A DNA stretch of 64,000 bases from Apis mellifera (GCF_003254395.2 NC_037648.1:3823868-3887867), one strand, 5' to 3'; counted from the first letter of the stretch, positions 24,591 through 37,979 are shown. Notes: generated from the sequence alone by a model not told the origin. A program made the numbers and translations.

Positions 24591-26083
24591 ATAATGAAAT
24601 ATTTAAATATTTGAATATATTTGTATATTAATGTATACTAATACATGCTTAAATGTATACACTTTAGCTAATTCATTTTTATTATTGTATCGCAAAATTA
24701 TTGCCAATATAAAATTTATATAAGATTTTATTTTGAACATTTAATTATATTCAAAAGTTTTTACATATATATGTGTAGTTAATCCTATATAAAATTAACT
24801 AATAAGTTTTTTATCAAAACAAAATGAAAATTTTATTGTATGTGAAACATTAGTGAGCCATATTCAATAATATATAAATTAATTTTCTTTAATAATAGAA
24901 TATCACTTTAAAGATGTCATCAAGTATTAAATTAATATTATTTTATTTTCGTTTTTTTAGATATAATTTTATATCTGACAATGAAAGTATAAAAACTGTT
25001 ATACAATATTTTTAGATATAAAAAAAACTGATAAAGATTAGAGGATTGATTTCATGCACTCAAAAAAATATTTTATTTCAAAAAATAAATTATTCTAAAA
25101 ACTACTCTAAAACTATTGTTTTATTAACATTAAATCGAAATAACTATGAAGATTTTTGTGATTGATTATAATTTAAATTAATAAATAAATTTTTTGAAAA
25201 TATATCAATAAATTTTTAAAAAAATTTTTGTATAATAAACATATTTGATAATGTGAAGATTTTTATTGTGTAATTAGTATTTTTATTCAAATTTATTATT
25301 TAATTAAAATAATATTTGAAATATTTTGTATCATATAAAGGAATGAAAAATATTTATTAATAAAAATTAATTAATAATTTATAATCAATATTTTTAAAGT
25401 TTACACGCTTGGCAATAATTCAACTTTGAAGGCTTTGTTTTACACAAATTTTGAATACCATCGATACAATATTTCAGTCAGTTTTCAATTATTTTTTTCA
25501 TGAAATCTAGTATAACTGACAGAATTATTTTCGATATAGGTCATTTTTTTTTATTCTTTAATTTTTCAAATTTTTATCTAAATCAATTTTTTTTTTCTTT
25601 AAAATAGTATGATTTTGTTAATTTTTTGAAGTTGGAAAATCGCCACTACTATAATTTAATAAAATTCCGTTCTTTTTCAAATCGTTCGACTGTGCATACC
25701 AGAATCATGCCGACATTGGAACTATGTTTGCATTTTATTCGTGCGTGAAAATAAATTTCGGTCACGTTGATATACAATACATATATCGTAACGAAACAAA
25801 AGATGAATTATGAAAAACTGCGTGTTTTTTCAAACGATCAAGCAATTAGACATTGAATATTTAAATATGAAAAATAATAAGATATTTTATTATTAATCTT
25901 ATATTTAATTTCCTCTTGTAAAAAATAATATAAAATATTTTATTGTTTTAGTTATATTTTATTTTTTATGCAATATTTTTCTATTAATAGTTTTATTATT
26001 AGAATCGTTTGTAAAAGAAAAATTTGTGTAGAGTGTATTCCTTTGTATATTATTTGTAGTACAACTAGATAATAATTCTTGGT

Positions 26084-26104
26084 AAAAAAAAAAAAAAAAA
26101 AAAA
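26084..26104. repeat. Poly-A run of 21
   Basis: The longest pure A run in the window. It could be a retroposition tail, but no retroposed sequence is recognisable upstream. Confidence 0.97.
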
Positions 26105-26699
26105 GTAAATCAAAAGAAAAGATAAAATTTTTTTATTAAAGGCTTCATTTTTAAATCAAATTTTGACAAATTTAAAAATTTTTAAATATAAATGAAATTA
26201 ACTATTTATCGATTAGATAAATAAATAAATTATTGATGGAAATCAATTTTACATGTGAAAATAAGCAAAAAATTGAGAATAAATTTTTTTCATTTGAAAA
26301 CTAATCTTTAAAAAAATTAAATTTAAAAATTCACTCGATTGTATATAATCAATTTCAACTTTCTCAAAAACGGATTTAAATAAAATTTTATTTTATATTT
26401 TTTGTTCTATTTCACATAACTAATAATTCAATCATAATTAGCAAATCATACTTGTGTTTGAAAATTTTTCAAATTTGATCTCTTGAAAATAAAACTCTAC
26501 TTTTTACAGAACATAAAAAAATTATTAAATTATTATATGTTTTCGATTTCTTCATGAAGAATCATAAGATTTGAATAATAGGATATTCTTTTATATATTC
26601 TGTGTATGAAATTCTTTTCTTTGAAACTTATTGTAAATTTGTTGTAACTTATTGTAAATTAAATTAAAATAAATAATTCTATTTCCTTTTATTATTATA

Positions 26700-26880
26700 A
26701 ATCTTTGTATCATTAATCCTTTTATTATATATATATATATTATATTACATTACATATATATTTATACATTACATATACATTACATATATATATTATATTA
26801 CATTTATTACATATATATAAAATATAAATTATTTATAAAATATATATATATATATTTTATAAATAATTTTAATGCAACGC
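26700..26880. repeat. TACAT/TATA low complexity with perfect 44-bp palindrome
   Basis: Irregular (TACAT)n and (TA)n words precede a perfect palindrome at 26826-26869: arms AAATTATTTATAAAA and TTTTATAAATAATTT around a self-complementary (TA)7 centre. It can in principle extrude as a cruciform. Confidence 0.9.
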
Positions 26881-27739
26881 ATATACACAATAGATATAAA
26901 TAAACGAACAATATCTTAAATTAGACAAGTATAATATATGAATAATTGAAACTTTGATTAATATAAAATCATGTCGAGGTATAATCATGACTATTGTAAT
27001 TAAATGTTATAATTAATACAATAATTATTAATTATCAGATAAACACATTTTTGATTACGATTAAATCGATAATATAATTTGCAATAATAATATCATGTAT
27101 ATTTTGTGAGAAATACATATTTAATATTTACATAGTTTTGGAAACATAATCGAAACAAATTGCTTATTTACTTTAACATTAACTACGCAGATATAATTTG
27201 CTTTTAATATAAATCCCATCTCAAACATTTTACTCGATAATCAGTTTGTCTTTGGTACATTCATTATTATTGCATGTGAGAGAATAATCTCTCGATAGAA
27301 AATAAATTGACAATTATATATTATACATATATTAGAAACAATATTAAACATACATTAGAAAAAATAAATATATTATTTATTATAAATCTTCTAGATTAAA
27401 TAGAAAAATTAGAAATATATAGATATAAATGTTACGTACGTAATTCGTTAATTAATGTTCCTTCGCATCGAGATATCTCGATAATATCTCCATAATATCC
27501 CCTAAACCATTTACGTGTATACACACATAGGAAGGACATTACGTTATAATATCTCGTTCAAAGCATATCATAATGATATTGTATAATGAGATTTCATCCA
27601 TTCTATAACAAGTATTAATGACAAATGTTAAAGACAATTTACCAAAAACGCTCTTAATTACAATAAAATTAAAAATATAATAGATTATTATCCAACTCTA
27701 TTCTATCTAAATAACGATATATGTTTTTCGATAATTATC

Positions 27740-28220
27740 TTTCGAAAAATCGATATTTTTTCTTAATAAAAATTTTGCAGGGAGGAAAGGAGATCGACTG
27801 AAGACGAAATTGAAGAAAAGATATTTTAAAGGGATCCGCCCAACTCGAGATATATCGAGAAACTCAGCAGAGAAGTAAGTTACGCGGTGTGCAATTTTAA
27901 TTTGACAACGATTAAGGTCGACAAGTTGGAGGCTCGGACTCGAAAAGCTCGGAGAGCATTCTCGTAAATTTTCCATACTCGACGGAGGCCGGTTGTGCCG
28001 TACCACGCAAATAAGGGTTGCTAAGAGCAACGGCAGGGTGTAAAAGTACGGCCCGGCAATAAACGTCTCAACCCCTGCCCGTGTGGCTCGTCCATCCCTT
28101 AAACGACCCCGTTTCGTGCCAATGGCCGCGTAACGTTCCATTCGATGAACGCGCGTTACGCAAAGACGATAATCATTGTTTCAATACGCGAATACAAATC
28201 GGATTGTTCCTTTGTTCTTT
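27740..28220. promoter_or_regulatory. G+C-richer island 15 with X-box-like site
   Basis: A CpG-rich island. GTTGCTAAGAGCAAC at 28017-28031 is a near-perfect inverted repeat of the GTTGC/T half-site bound by RFX factors. A 10-bp palindrome AACGCGCGTT lies at 28148-28157. A consensus-like donor GTAAGT is at 27875. The 144-codon minus-strand frame (27707-28141), the longest in the window, has no recognised domain and trails into A+T-rich DNA, so it is not called as a gene. Confidence 0.35.
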
Positions 28221-29789
28221 TTTTTTTTTTCTTTTATTCTTATTGATGTCAATTTCGAACATTTTTATATTGGACGAATTGTACCTAGGCATATTTATGA
28301 AATAACACTATATATAAAATGATATATATCACTTCTAACGATATATTATTTACTTTAAAATTATTTGAAGTAAATATTTTTGATAATTTGAAATAGTATT
28401 TTGAGTATAATATTATTATATATAATATTATTTGTAGAGTGTTAATGTGTTTGTGAAATATCTTTAGAGAATCAATTTTAGAAATCAAAATAAAATTGGT
28501 ATACAAAAAAATTGAATTATTAATTATTAAATTATAAGCAATTAAAGTTTGTGTGAGAGGAAGCGAAATACAGATAGATTCCATTGCCTTTATTACCGTT
28601 GCAATCAATTATGTTCTAACTTTACTTTATTTCATTTAAATTATTTATAATTTAATATCTAATTAAAATTATTTATAAATAAATCTCAAGCGATATTTTT
28701 GTATATCAATTTTTATGTTTTTTTATATCGTTAGAATTTACCTTTTATTCTATAGATAACTTATAAAGAGATATTACGATAACTTATAAATGTACTATTC
28801 TTGTTAGTTTTTTGTGATCTTCGAAAAAAATTATCAAATATCAAATTGAAAGAATTTAGCTAAATTATTTCATTTATAAAAATAGATTCGGTCGTAATTT
28901 TAATCATCTTGACTAATATAACTAATATGACTAATAACGAATAGTAGAAATATATAGTCTAAGAATAAATTAATTCATCATATTTTCTTAAATTATGTTT
29001 TTCTTAAATGTCTGTAAATTCAAAAAATTGAGAATTTTATACAATATTTTGATATAATATTTTTATTAATATAATATATAATGTTCGAGCTAAAATATTT
29101 TAGATTTTAATTTTGAAAACTAAAAAAGGAAAAAACACTTGAACAATTTTTCAAAAATATGCCAAGAATATATTAACATCCATATATATTTTTAAATAAT
29201 AGTATTAAAAATTTACGAGATATCCGAGATAAAATATTTCAAATATTTTATTATTTCTTATTTCCATTTCAAATCAAATTGATTTAAAGTGAAGAATGAT
29301 TATATAATAAAATAGAATATTTTATTTTAATAAATATTCCAAAATATTTTCGGACATTTTGAAAATTTAAAGCAATAAGAAAAATAATTTTGAATATAAG
29401 AAATGATTTTTCAAAAATAGTGTAAAAAATCAATCATTAATTACCATTATTTAAAAATATGCTGTATTATATTAATATATTATCATTAATATTAGTATAG
29501 GAAAAAGGAAATGTCCTATCCAAAATTATTTATAACTATAAATAGCACATATAAAAATCCAGATAGTTTCGTTACACATTAATTATTCTAAAAATGAAAC
29601 GTGGTGTGTAATAAAGAATTTCTATCTAACAGAATAAAATATGATGATAGAAAACTAATTCAAGTATTACTACGTTCATTAATATATGAAAAAATCATCA
29701 TTTAAATTTCATTTTAATAGATTAAATTTTTATTTCAAAATTACATAAGTCCATCATTCTATTTGAAAATATTCTCAAACATGAACACT
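28221..29789. other. A+T-rich stretch
   Basis: A+T-rich DNA with a family B copy at 28628. A 107-codon Ile-rich minus-strand frame at 28285-28608 is unrecognised. No gene seen. Confidence 0.7.
28628..28750 (+). repeat. Dispersed repeat family B, copy 4
   Basis: TTTCATTTAAATTATTTATA, ATTTATAAATAAATCTCAAG, CGATATTTTTGTATATCAAT and TTTTATGTTTTTTTATA occur in the family order. The right-hand part beyond about 28725 is diverged. Confidence 0.65.
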
Positions 29790-30310
29790 TTTGTCTCTTC
29801 AATCACTTCACAACGGAGAATTCATTGCATGTCGATGTGTCCAAGCAACTTCTCATTTAAAACGTACACTAGGAAGCGAATTGAATCGTGGCTCGCATAA
29901 ATATGGCTCGATCGATCGGTCGGAAAAAAAAAAAGAAAAAAAAGAAAAAAAAAACAAAGAAATAACTTTACGCTCAGGCAAATAAATGTAAAAAACTATG
30001 CGTGTCCAATGTGCACCGTATCCAAATAACCAGCGGCTTCCCAGACTAAAATATACGAAAATCGGCGCGATTAAAACGCGCGCCGGTGAGCGGACAGGTT
30101 TTCCATTGAAACGTTCTCAACCTGCATCGGTACACGTTCAGAAAAAATTAATCCTTCGAAAACACGATCGAACGATACATTATAAAAACTGATTGGTTTC
30201 AATTCGTTTCATTTACATATTTCTTGGAAATATTTAATGATGATATTAATTCTAGGAAAAACGAATAAAATTTTTGAATCTGGATGGAACGTCGATGGAA
30301 CGTCGATCGA
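29790..30310. other. G+C-richer island 16
   Basis: Balanced DNA in two parts around an A-rich tract (about 29922-29962). It includes GGCTCGATCGATCGGTCGG at 29906 and GGCGCGATTAAAACGCGCGCC near 30063, whose CpG-rich ends are partly self-complementary. A perfect 11-bp tandem duplication GATGGAACGTC is at 30283-30304. The two short plus-strand frames are unrecognised. Confidence 0.35.
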
Positions 30311-32639
30311 AGGCAATTGTAAGAATATTTTAAATTTTATATTCTATGATAAAATAATAGAGATTGGATTATTATTTTTATTATTTTTTGAGATAGTGAT
30401 GTAAATAATATTTAAAGTTCAGATTTTTATAAAATACAAATATATATAAAATATATAAAATATAAATATGATATATAAATATAAATATGTTAAAATATAC
30501 AAAATGGATATGGATATGTAAAAATTATATGTAAAATACATGTAAAATTAGAAAATCATCGTATTTTTTGTATCATGAAAATTTATTATAGTTTTTATAT
30601 AATATTTTAATATTATTAATTTTATTAACTATATTTCGAATAACTTACATTTTTCTTGCATTTTTCTCTTTTTTTCTCTTTTTTTTTCTTTTCTTTCTTT
30701 TTTATTGAATTTTCATTTCAATTGTTTTTCGTGAATTCACAACATGGTAAAAGAAAATTTAAAATAACTTTTTTATTTGAACTAAAATTAGACCTTGATA
30801 TGGTTAAAGCATTTCGAAATATTAATTTAATATTTGTTTATGAAAGGACAATGATTAAATCTATAAAAATTTTGATAAAAATTATAATTAAAGATAAAAC
30901 TATTTTATTATCATTTTTTTTTTATACATATAAATATATATGTATAAATGCAATTCTATTGCAATGTACTTATATCATCAATATAATAAGTATATGTGTT
31001 GAATATATAATAAGTATAAAATATTATAAATTGAAAAATATTAAATAATATTATCAATAAATATTTATTACCTATTAGTTTTATGATATAATTTCATATT
31101 TGATGAATAATTAATAATTTATATATCAATAATATATCAATGCAATATATCGATGCAATGAACAGTATGCAAAAAATGTGTAAAATAAAATACATTATTT
31201 TAGAATCTTCAAATCATAAAACAAATTTTTATTTTAATCCCATTTCTTTAACTATTTTTTATAAGAATTTGCATTTGTATAAATATAAATAACATGAACA
31301 AATATAATTTAGTAATATTTAAAAAATTAATCAATGAATAGATTGTTGCGAAATATAATATTGATCTATTTCATTTTTATTTTATCGTAATATTTATTGA
31401 TAGTTTTCATTTGAAATAAAAAGTTTAAAATATCTTTTCTTATTTTTTTTTCTCTTTATATTAAGTGTAATTAGATTAATTTTAAGAATTTTCTAAAATT
31501 TTTTTTAAAATAAATTATATTTTTGAAACACAGTTTCATGTTTTAAAAAATTAGAGGATAAAAATTTTATCTTTTGTTCAATAAAATCTTTAATGAAAAT
31601 TTTATCTTTTGTTTCAATAAAATTTTTTCTTTTGCAACATGATAAAATATGAATGAACAATGAATGAACAAAATATGAAATAAATATCGAAATAACATTC
31701 AATACTTTACACTAATTAAATTAATTAAATTAAGTATATCTGATAAATCATGTTTATATAAAAGCTGATTTTGAAATTAAAATTAAAAACGAAAATTTAA
31801 CCTATCAAAACAAAGATTACCATTTAAATAATATGTAATTTTATAGTTATTAAAAAGATTTTTTTAGAATATTCAATTTATAAACTTTCATATTTTTACC
31901 TGAATAGCCAATAATTATCTTGTCAAGAACTTTGTAGTCACGTTAAGAGTTTCAGATTATGCCTAGTTTCTTCACTGTAAAGTAATAATTAAATTTTAGT
32001 ATTTCTCGAATAACTTTAAAGCGATGTATTTTAACAGAAGAAAAAAAAAATCACACGATTATAAATCAAATTTAATTTTATAAGAAAATAGCATATGACA
32101 AAAATCGATATATTTATTTATTTATCTCCAAAACTTAATATGATAGATAATTTTTGTAACCAGATTCCAATCCATTTCCGATATAAAAATATGAATGTAA
32201 TTTCCATTCTAAAATAATAAAAATTAATTAATAATAAAATCTTAATTTCTATTATATCTAAGATATTGTTTTATTACATCTATTTTTCATGTAAACAAAT
32301 CGAATTATGGATAATATTTTGTTGTTATTAAGAAAAAGATATTTATATACATATATGTAGTACTTAATGCAGACTCCCGATTTAATTTACAACTTCGCCA
32401 TATCATGACACATAGTACAAATAAAACATTTTTGTCTCTGTCTGAAACTTGTACATTATTAGTTTTAAAAGTTTTATTCTGTTTGCATAAATATCACATC
32501 CTTAAGCGTTACATAGAAAATGAAATTCATGACCCTATAGCGGCAATAACTCTTCCATTAAATTACATTTCTTTCTTCCATTTTATCTTTATTAAAAATA
32601 TTTTTATTAGAGTCCATGTTTGGGATCAGTGGTATATAA
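30311..32639. other. A+T-rich stretch with a T-rich frame and tandem duplication
   Basis: Low-complexity ATATAAA DNA at 30420-30550. A 130-codon frame at 30656-31048 starts in a TTTTTCTC tract and continues Ile/Lys-rich; it is not recognised and not called. The 35-bp duplication at 31561 is listed separately. No gene seen. Confidence 0.7.
31561..31630. repeat. 35-bp tandem duplication
   Basis: AAAATTTTATCTTTTGTT begins both units (31561 and 31596), followed by TCAATAAAAT. A third partial CTTTTGCAAC follows at about 31629. Confidence 0.9.
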
Positions 32640-32890
32640 ATTTCTTTTGTTAACCATCTGGTCGCTTGAGATTTAACCATCAACTTGTGTACCAAGCTGG
32701 AATAAAATGAATGCTACGCATTTAGCGTGGTAATATATTACTTACAAGGCATTGCGGAGAAGATTCCGCTTTTAATCCTCGACTGGAAAGTAAACTACTT
32801 GTTACGTAACGGCCAGACCGAGGTTAATTTAACTGCAGCGAGGGAAAAAAAAAGAGAAAAATAAGTGGATTACACGTCTTAACCAACGGA
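32640..32890. promoter_or_regulatory. G+C-richer island 17, dense factor-type motifs
   Basis: A compact 250-bp island with a perfect 12-bp palindrome GTAATATATTAC (32730-32741), a TAATCC Otd/Bicoid-type core (32773-32778) and a perfect 10-bp palindrome GTTACGTAAC (32801-32810) matching the PAR-bZIP/CEBP class. A CTGCAG-containing segment follows. No coding frame of note crosses it. Motif density in so small a non-coding island makes it a good enhancer candidate, by inference. Confidence 0.4.
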
Positions 32891-34699
32891 TTCAGAATGT
32901 AATGTTGTATATTAAAAAAGTTAATTACGTTACAACATGTTTTTCTTAATCATTCGATCATTTTTATCGAATATTTAAACGCGAGATATCGAGTACTTTG
33001 ATCCACTAATGGGTCAATTATAAATATTCGATACAAGTTTCTTAATTATGTAGTTAAATACAAGTTGTTTCTTCTATCGATATTGTTTATTTAATCATGT
33101 GATTATGATTGTTTTTGGAATCAATAATCAATATTCTACTATAATTGATTTACGGTTTATAGTACATATTTTATAATTACAAAACTAATCTACAGATAAA
33201 GATTTATGTATTTACGAAATTATATGTATATATGTATCTATATAATTTTGTATAAATAGATATTAACTAATTAAAATCAAATATCTATAAGAAATAATAA
33301 TAAATTTTTGGTATTCCTTTAATATTTTCATCAATATATTTTTTAAATTTTTATAAGTACAATAAGATCAAAAGGGAGTAAAGAATTTTTTTTATCCAAT
33401 TTAAATTATGTTGTGCTTAATTTTATTTTAATTACAGAAATCTTATAAATATATTTGTAATATATCGCTTTTTTACTCGTTTTTTTCTTCTACATTCAAC
33501 GAAAAATGAAAACAAATTTCGAAATATCATAGAATAGAACATATTAGAAATAAGAATTATAATACTTTTATTGGATTTTGCAAAAAATTCGAATTTGTTA
33601 CAGTTGTTAAATATCTATTGTTCTTAAAACTTTCTAACTATTATAGTCGAAACTATTATAGTATTATTTTAATTAGAAAAATATGATATATTCAAACTTT
33701 GAATTTCATATCAGAAATAAAAATTAATATTATCTCATACAATTAATTTGTTTTAATTTCATCTTTTTTGACACAAATGTTTTTTTTATATTTCCATGTG
33801 TTATTTTCAAAAATCATTGTTCTGATTTTCAAAATTTATCATTCAATGTGCGGATATCTATGAAATATATTAATTTAATCGTGAGTAAACACAAATAACA
33901 TAATACAAACACTTTAACATAATAAAGTTCTTCTATATTTTATTATTTTTTTTTAGTTCTCCTTTTAATTCTTTTAAATTCAAGTATCTTTTTTTTTTCT
34001 AAGTTTGGTTCTTTTTTAAATTTTAAAATTCTTTTCTTTCTTTTTTTTTTTTTTACATTTAATATAATAAAATAACTTTCTAGTCTTAATAAAAACTATA
34101 TTTTATTAAAACTAGAAAGACTAGAAATAATTTTGATAAAATTAATGTTAATTTTTATTGATACAGAAAAATAATTATATGTATATATATATATATATAT
34201 TTTTAATTATTTTCATATTATTTTAATTATTTTAATTATTTCTTTAATATTATATATATAACTAGATATTATGGTTTGTGTATTTATAAATCATTAGTTA
34301 GTATTCATATCATCATTTATATAATAACATGTACTTAATAACAATAATAATAATTGATTTATTATTATACTAAAATTATCAATTTAGAATCCATATAATC
34401 AATATTATAAACAAATGACACAAATTATTTTTTACAAATCATTTAATAAACGTATAATCTGATGTTTGAATTTAATACTTCAAATTTTATAATCACATTT
34501 TACGAATCTTTTTTCAAATAACATTCAATCTCTCAGAATGGTGTCATTAGTATCAATAAAAAAATTCAAGTTTTCTAATCATTCTTAAAAATAATAATCA
34601 AGCCATTTTATTCATTTCTATCTTATTTCGATTTTTCATCTCATTCCAAAAAAAAACAACACAATTGATAATATACATTTCTTTTCTTCATAACGAACT
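32891..34699. other. A+T-rich stretch
   Basis: Includes a T/C-rich belt at about 33948-34056 and a (TA)n run at 34180-34201. No gene, RNA or transposon recognised. Confidence 0.75.
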
Positions 34700-35180
34700 A
34701 GTTTTTTTTTTTTGCATATCCTCGATAAAAATCGTCGAATCGGCAAAAACACATTGTTCGTCAAATAGCCAGTATGTAGCATCTCAGAATACGAAGAAAA
34801 GGAAGCTGAACGGTCGAAAAGTACGAAGAATAGCATATGATGAACCAATGATAATATGCAAGTAGAACAAGCAAATGATTGCTCCAACTGAATCCCGAGA
34901 TCACGTCACGCGTGTAACCGGAGAGAAAGGAGGACACTATAGAGAGAAGGAGGTCGAATGACAACAATAATTCACCCCAAGAGAATCCTTCTGGCACGAT
35001 CGTAGTATCGCTTGCTCTATTTATGTCGTAGTTTGACTCTACATCATTGTATGTAACGGTGCATTTATTAGCGATAGGTCATGATGCTTCTTAAGTGGTA
35101 TCGATCCTTAGATCCTTAGATCCAAAGAATTATGAGAATGCATGATTCTCTGGTCATTAAAAGAGATCGATAGTTATTAA
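34700..35180. other. G+C-richer island 18
   Basis: Balanced DNA with overlapping open frames on both strands (34636-34997), not coding by that criterion. TTAGATCC is repeated at about 35108-35124. Possible regulatory DNA. Confidence 0.3.
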
Positions 35181-35916
35181 CCTAATATCTATGTATGACA
35201 AATGTAAAAAGAAATAATTTTTTATGTTATACTCATCAACATAATTTATTTAAACACTTTTAAAATAGGCAATACGATTAACAGATTAATACTTATTTGA
35301 TTAATTCTTTATGATTATTTTGAAACGAAATTCGAATAATTAAAGAATCGAAATGATGTTGAAATATATTTTTTCTCTCTATATTTGATCATCTCTTGAG
35401 GTATTCAGAAAAAAATTTTCATAATTAGTAGAGTAAATCACTAATTATTATCACCTCAAATATCTTCAATATTATATGTTAGAAAAAATCTTATTAGATA
35501 AGCAATATTTGTAGAAAGGAGTTCACAAAATTTCTAAGATTTGAAATATGTTCAGTGAAAAATATGAAATAAAATCATTTCGGTCAGAAAGTTGGAAATT
35601 AATAAAAAAATTTTCAACTTTATATTTTAGAGAAAATGTTTGAAATAATAATTATCAATTTCGATGCAATATTACAATTTTCCAAGCGTTGACTTTAAAT
35701 ATATTTATCTATTTGTATATTTCGTTTCTTATTGTACTATATAATATCATTGCTGATATTTATCGTATTTCTTCTGAACAAAACTTTATTAATAAGATAT
35801 TTACAAAAAATTTAAAAATTTTAAAGTTTAAAATTGTAAAAATAAATATAGATAATAATTATAGTAAGTTAATGCAATCTTTAATCTGACAGAAAACGAT
35901 GCAATTATATGAAAAT

Positions 35917-36235
35917 ATAATAAATTAAACGTAACCTAATTTAATCTATAATCTATTATTTTTACTCTTTTATTAAATTAAATTATAAAATAATCTCATA
36001 ATCTAAGTTTTAAGTAAATATTTCATACCACGATGAATTGTGTAGTACAATAAACCTAATTTAATCTAATCTATAATTTATTAATTTTTCTCTTTTATAC
36101 TTGAAACCAAAATTTTAGTAATTAAATGTAATTTTAGTAAGTTAAATGTAATAAGTTAATTATACAATAAACTAAAATCTAATCTAATTTAAACTTATAA
36201 CGTATTCATTTTTCTCTTTATTATTATTAGAATAG
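35917..36235. repeat. Degenerate tandem array, period about 117-131 bp, three copies
   Basis: Anchors AATAAATTAAACGTAACCTA (35918), CAATAAACCTAATTTAATC (36048) and CAATAAACTAAAATCTAATC (36165) each precede an ATAATCTATTATTTTTACTC-like and CTCTTTTATTA-like segment. Indels vary the spacing. Confidence 0.75.
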
Positions 36236-36340
36236 GATATATTGTATATGAATGATCATTGGATTATGTTAGAATAAAATTTAAAGAAAGATTTTCAATA
36301 ATACTGAACAGAAACTAAAGGCAATGACAATAACATATAT

Positions 36341-36375
36341 AAAGAGAGAGAGAAAGAGAAAGAGAGAAAGAAAGA
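36341..36375. repeat. (GA)n/(GAAA)n microsatellite
   Basis: AAAGAGAGAGAGAAAGAGAA followed by AGAGAGAAAGAAAGA. An interrupted purine tract. Confidence 0.93.
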
Positions 36376-36479
36376 TAGCGAAATAGATGAATAACTCTTT
36401 TTTCTCGAAATAAATACTCGAGTAAATTGTTTAACAATCATAATAAATATTGATATTAACTCCATCATAATATTTATGC

Positions 36480-36990
36480 ATCATGATTCGATAAAAGATT
36501 AAAGACTAACCAATAACAATGAAGAGGAATGGCATAATCTTGTGCTTCCACGGTCGACAGCTGCGTTCGATTGGATGATAAAAATAAATGGGCTAATCCA
36601 CAGCGGCTAGGCTGTCGAGTCGATATGCCATTTTGACAAGTAGAGATGTCTCCATCTACTTTAGGGAGAGCATCTTCCAGAACCTCTTTGTTGAAAGATA
36701 ATAAGAACCGCATGCCAAGCACGAAGAGTATGGCACGTCGTTAAACGGGCTGCTCAACTTCCTCCAAGAATTTTACTCTCTTCTTCTTATCCCGGACGCG
36801 GAAGAAGCGATGCCTACTCTATCAACGATGGATCTCGACGAAGGACTTTGAAACTCCAATCGGTCCTCGTTATTACTTTTATCGGGATTTATCCTATTAT
36901 TTTTTTCCTTCTTTTCCTTCTTTCCTATTCTTAGATGGAGTGTCAAATGGATGAAGAAGACTATGATCGGTTTTGTCTAGTGACAAGCTA
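36480..36990. other. G+C-richer island 19
   Basis: Balanced DNA with GTCGACAGCTGCG (E-box CAGCTG near 36557) and CCCGGACGCGGAAGAAGCG near 36791. An 82-codon minus-strand frame at 36474-36722 has even amino-acid use but no recognised domain or splice context. I leave it as possible regulatory DNA, with a small chance of an exon. Confidence 0.3.
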
Positions 36991-37979
36991 AGGGAAAAAA
37001 TGAAAGTAATCGGATTCTTGCGAATATTGAACATCTGCTTGAGGAATTATTGAAGTACAAATGAATTGGATTTTGCAAGACACTTAAATAAGATTGAAAT
37101 ATTGAATTACTGATAAAAGAATATTATAATGAAATTTAATTAGTAAATATTTGATAATTAAGAAAGCTTTATTATTACATGTATCAGACATATGGTATAT
37201 ACATATTTAAATAGGAATGTATTATATGTTTGAAATAAAAAAGAGTGATTCCAGAAATTAAATCAAATTAAAGTATTGATATGTAAGAATATTCATCTAA
37301 AATTTAATTCAAAACTTATTTTTCAAATTATAAGTAATTTAAATTTGCATTAGATGAAGTGATTTTTTATTATATTCTCTTTTTATTTTATTCAATTATA
37401 TTATCTAATACTTATAACTTGAAACATAAGATTCAAATATTTGTATTTTTTAGCATTATTTTTTCAGATTTCAATTCTTAAATCAGTTTCGCTCGAATAT
37501 TTTATATATTATATAAATCATTTTCATTTCTTAAATCTTAATTGTTCTGTATATTTCTAATTCATTGTTACTCATTAAATAATTGAATAAAAAATTAAAA
37601 TTAAATTCGTATTTATCCATTTATTAAATAATTTATTTAATTTTACAAAATTTCTTGCATATAAATATTAAAATATTATAATATTAATATGAATAAAATT
37701 TAAAAACGAAAAAAAGAAAAATGACATTCTGATTTTTATATTAAATAAGAAAAAATGATTTTCTTGTTCCTTGAGAATCTTACTATATTTTAATAAATAA
37801 AATTCTAATTATCGTGACTACTTTTAATTTACTTTTAATTAAGACATCTCGATATAAATATAAAACTTATAATTCAAACTATTCAAAATCGTTTTTCTCA
37901 AAATTATAATTTTTTACTTATGTCATCATTGCAATAAGTGTGTGTATCTGTAATAAAATTTTATCGAAAGGAAAAAAAG
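36991..37979. other. A+T-rich stretch
   Basis: Mostly A+T-rich DNA. ATTTAAATTTGCATTAGATG at about 37338 resembles the ATTTAAATTTGCGTTAGATG segment of family B at 44215, a possible short copy in the same orientation. No gene seen. Confidence 0.7.

Larger units (their letters stand above)
23301..27739. other. Long A+T-rich desert
   Basis: About 4.4 kb with no gene, RNA or clear element apart from the TA tract at 23553, a family B copy at 24445, a poly-A run at 26084 and a TA palindrome at 26826. TTAGGTTAGG at 23353-23362 is only two telomere-type units. A small patch of intermediate composition lies at 25680-25770, and another at 27440-27560 with ATATCTCGATAATATCTCCATAATATC repeats. Confidence 0.75.
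35181..36479. other. A+T-rich stretch with tandem array and GA tract
   Basis: Contains the CCTAATTTAATCTA array at 35917-36235 and the GA tract at 36341. No gene seen. Confidence 0.75.

Noticed and set aside
26084..26104. Poly-A run as a retrotransposon or processed-pseudogene tail
   Set aside because: The upstream sequence shows no coding remnant and no target-site duplication was visible.
27707..28141. 144-codon minus-strand open frame, longest in the window
   Set aside because: It lies in a G+C island where stops are rare, runs into A+T-rich DNA at its C-terminal end with a shift to Lys/Phe/Ile/Asn, and shows no domain, motif or family resemblance.
30656..31048. 130-codon plus-strand frame in A+T-rich DNA
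   Set aside because: The first third is read from a T/C-rich tract that cannot make stops. The rest is Ile/Lys/Tyr-rich with no motif. After discounting the tract, the length is near chance for a window of this size.
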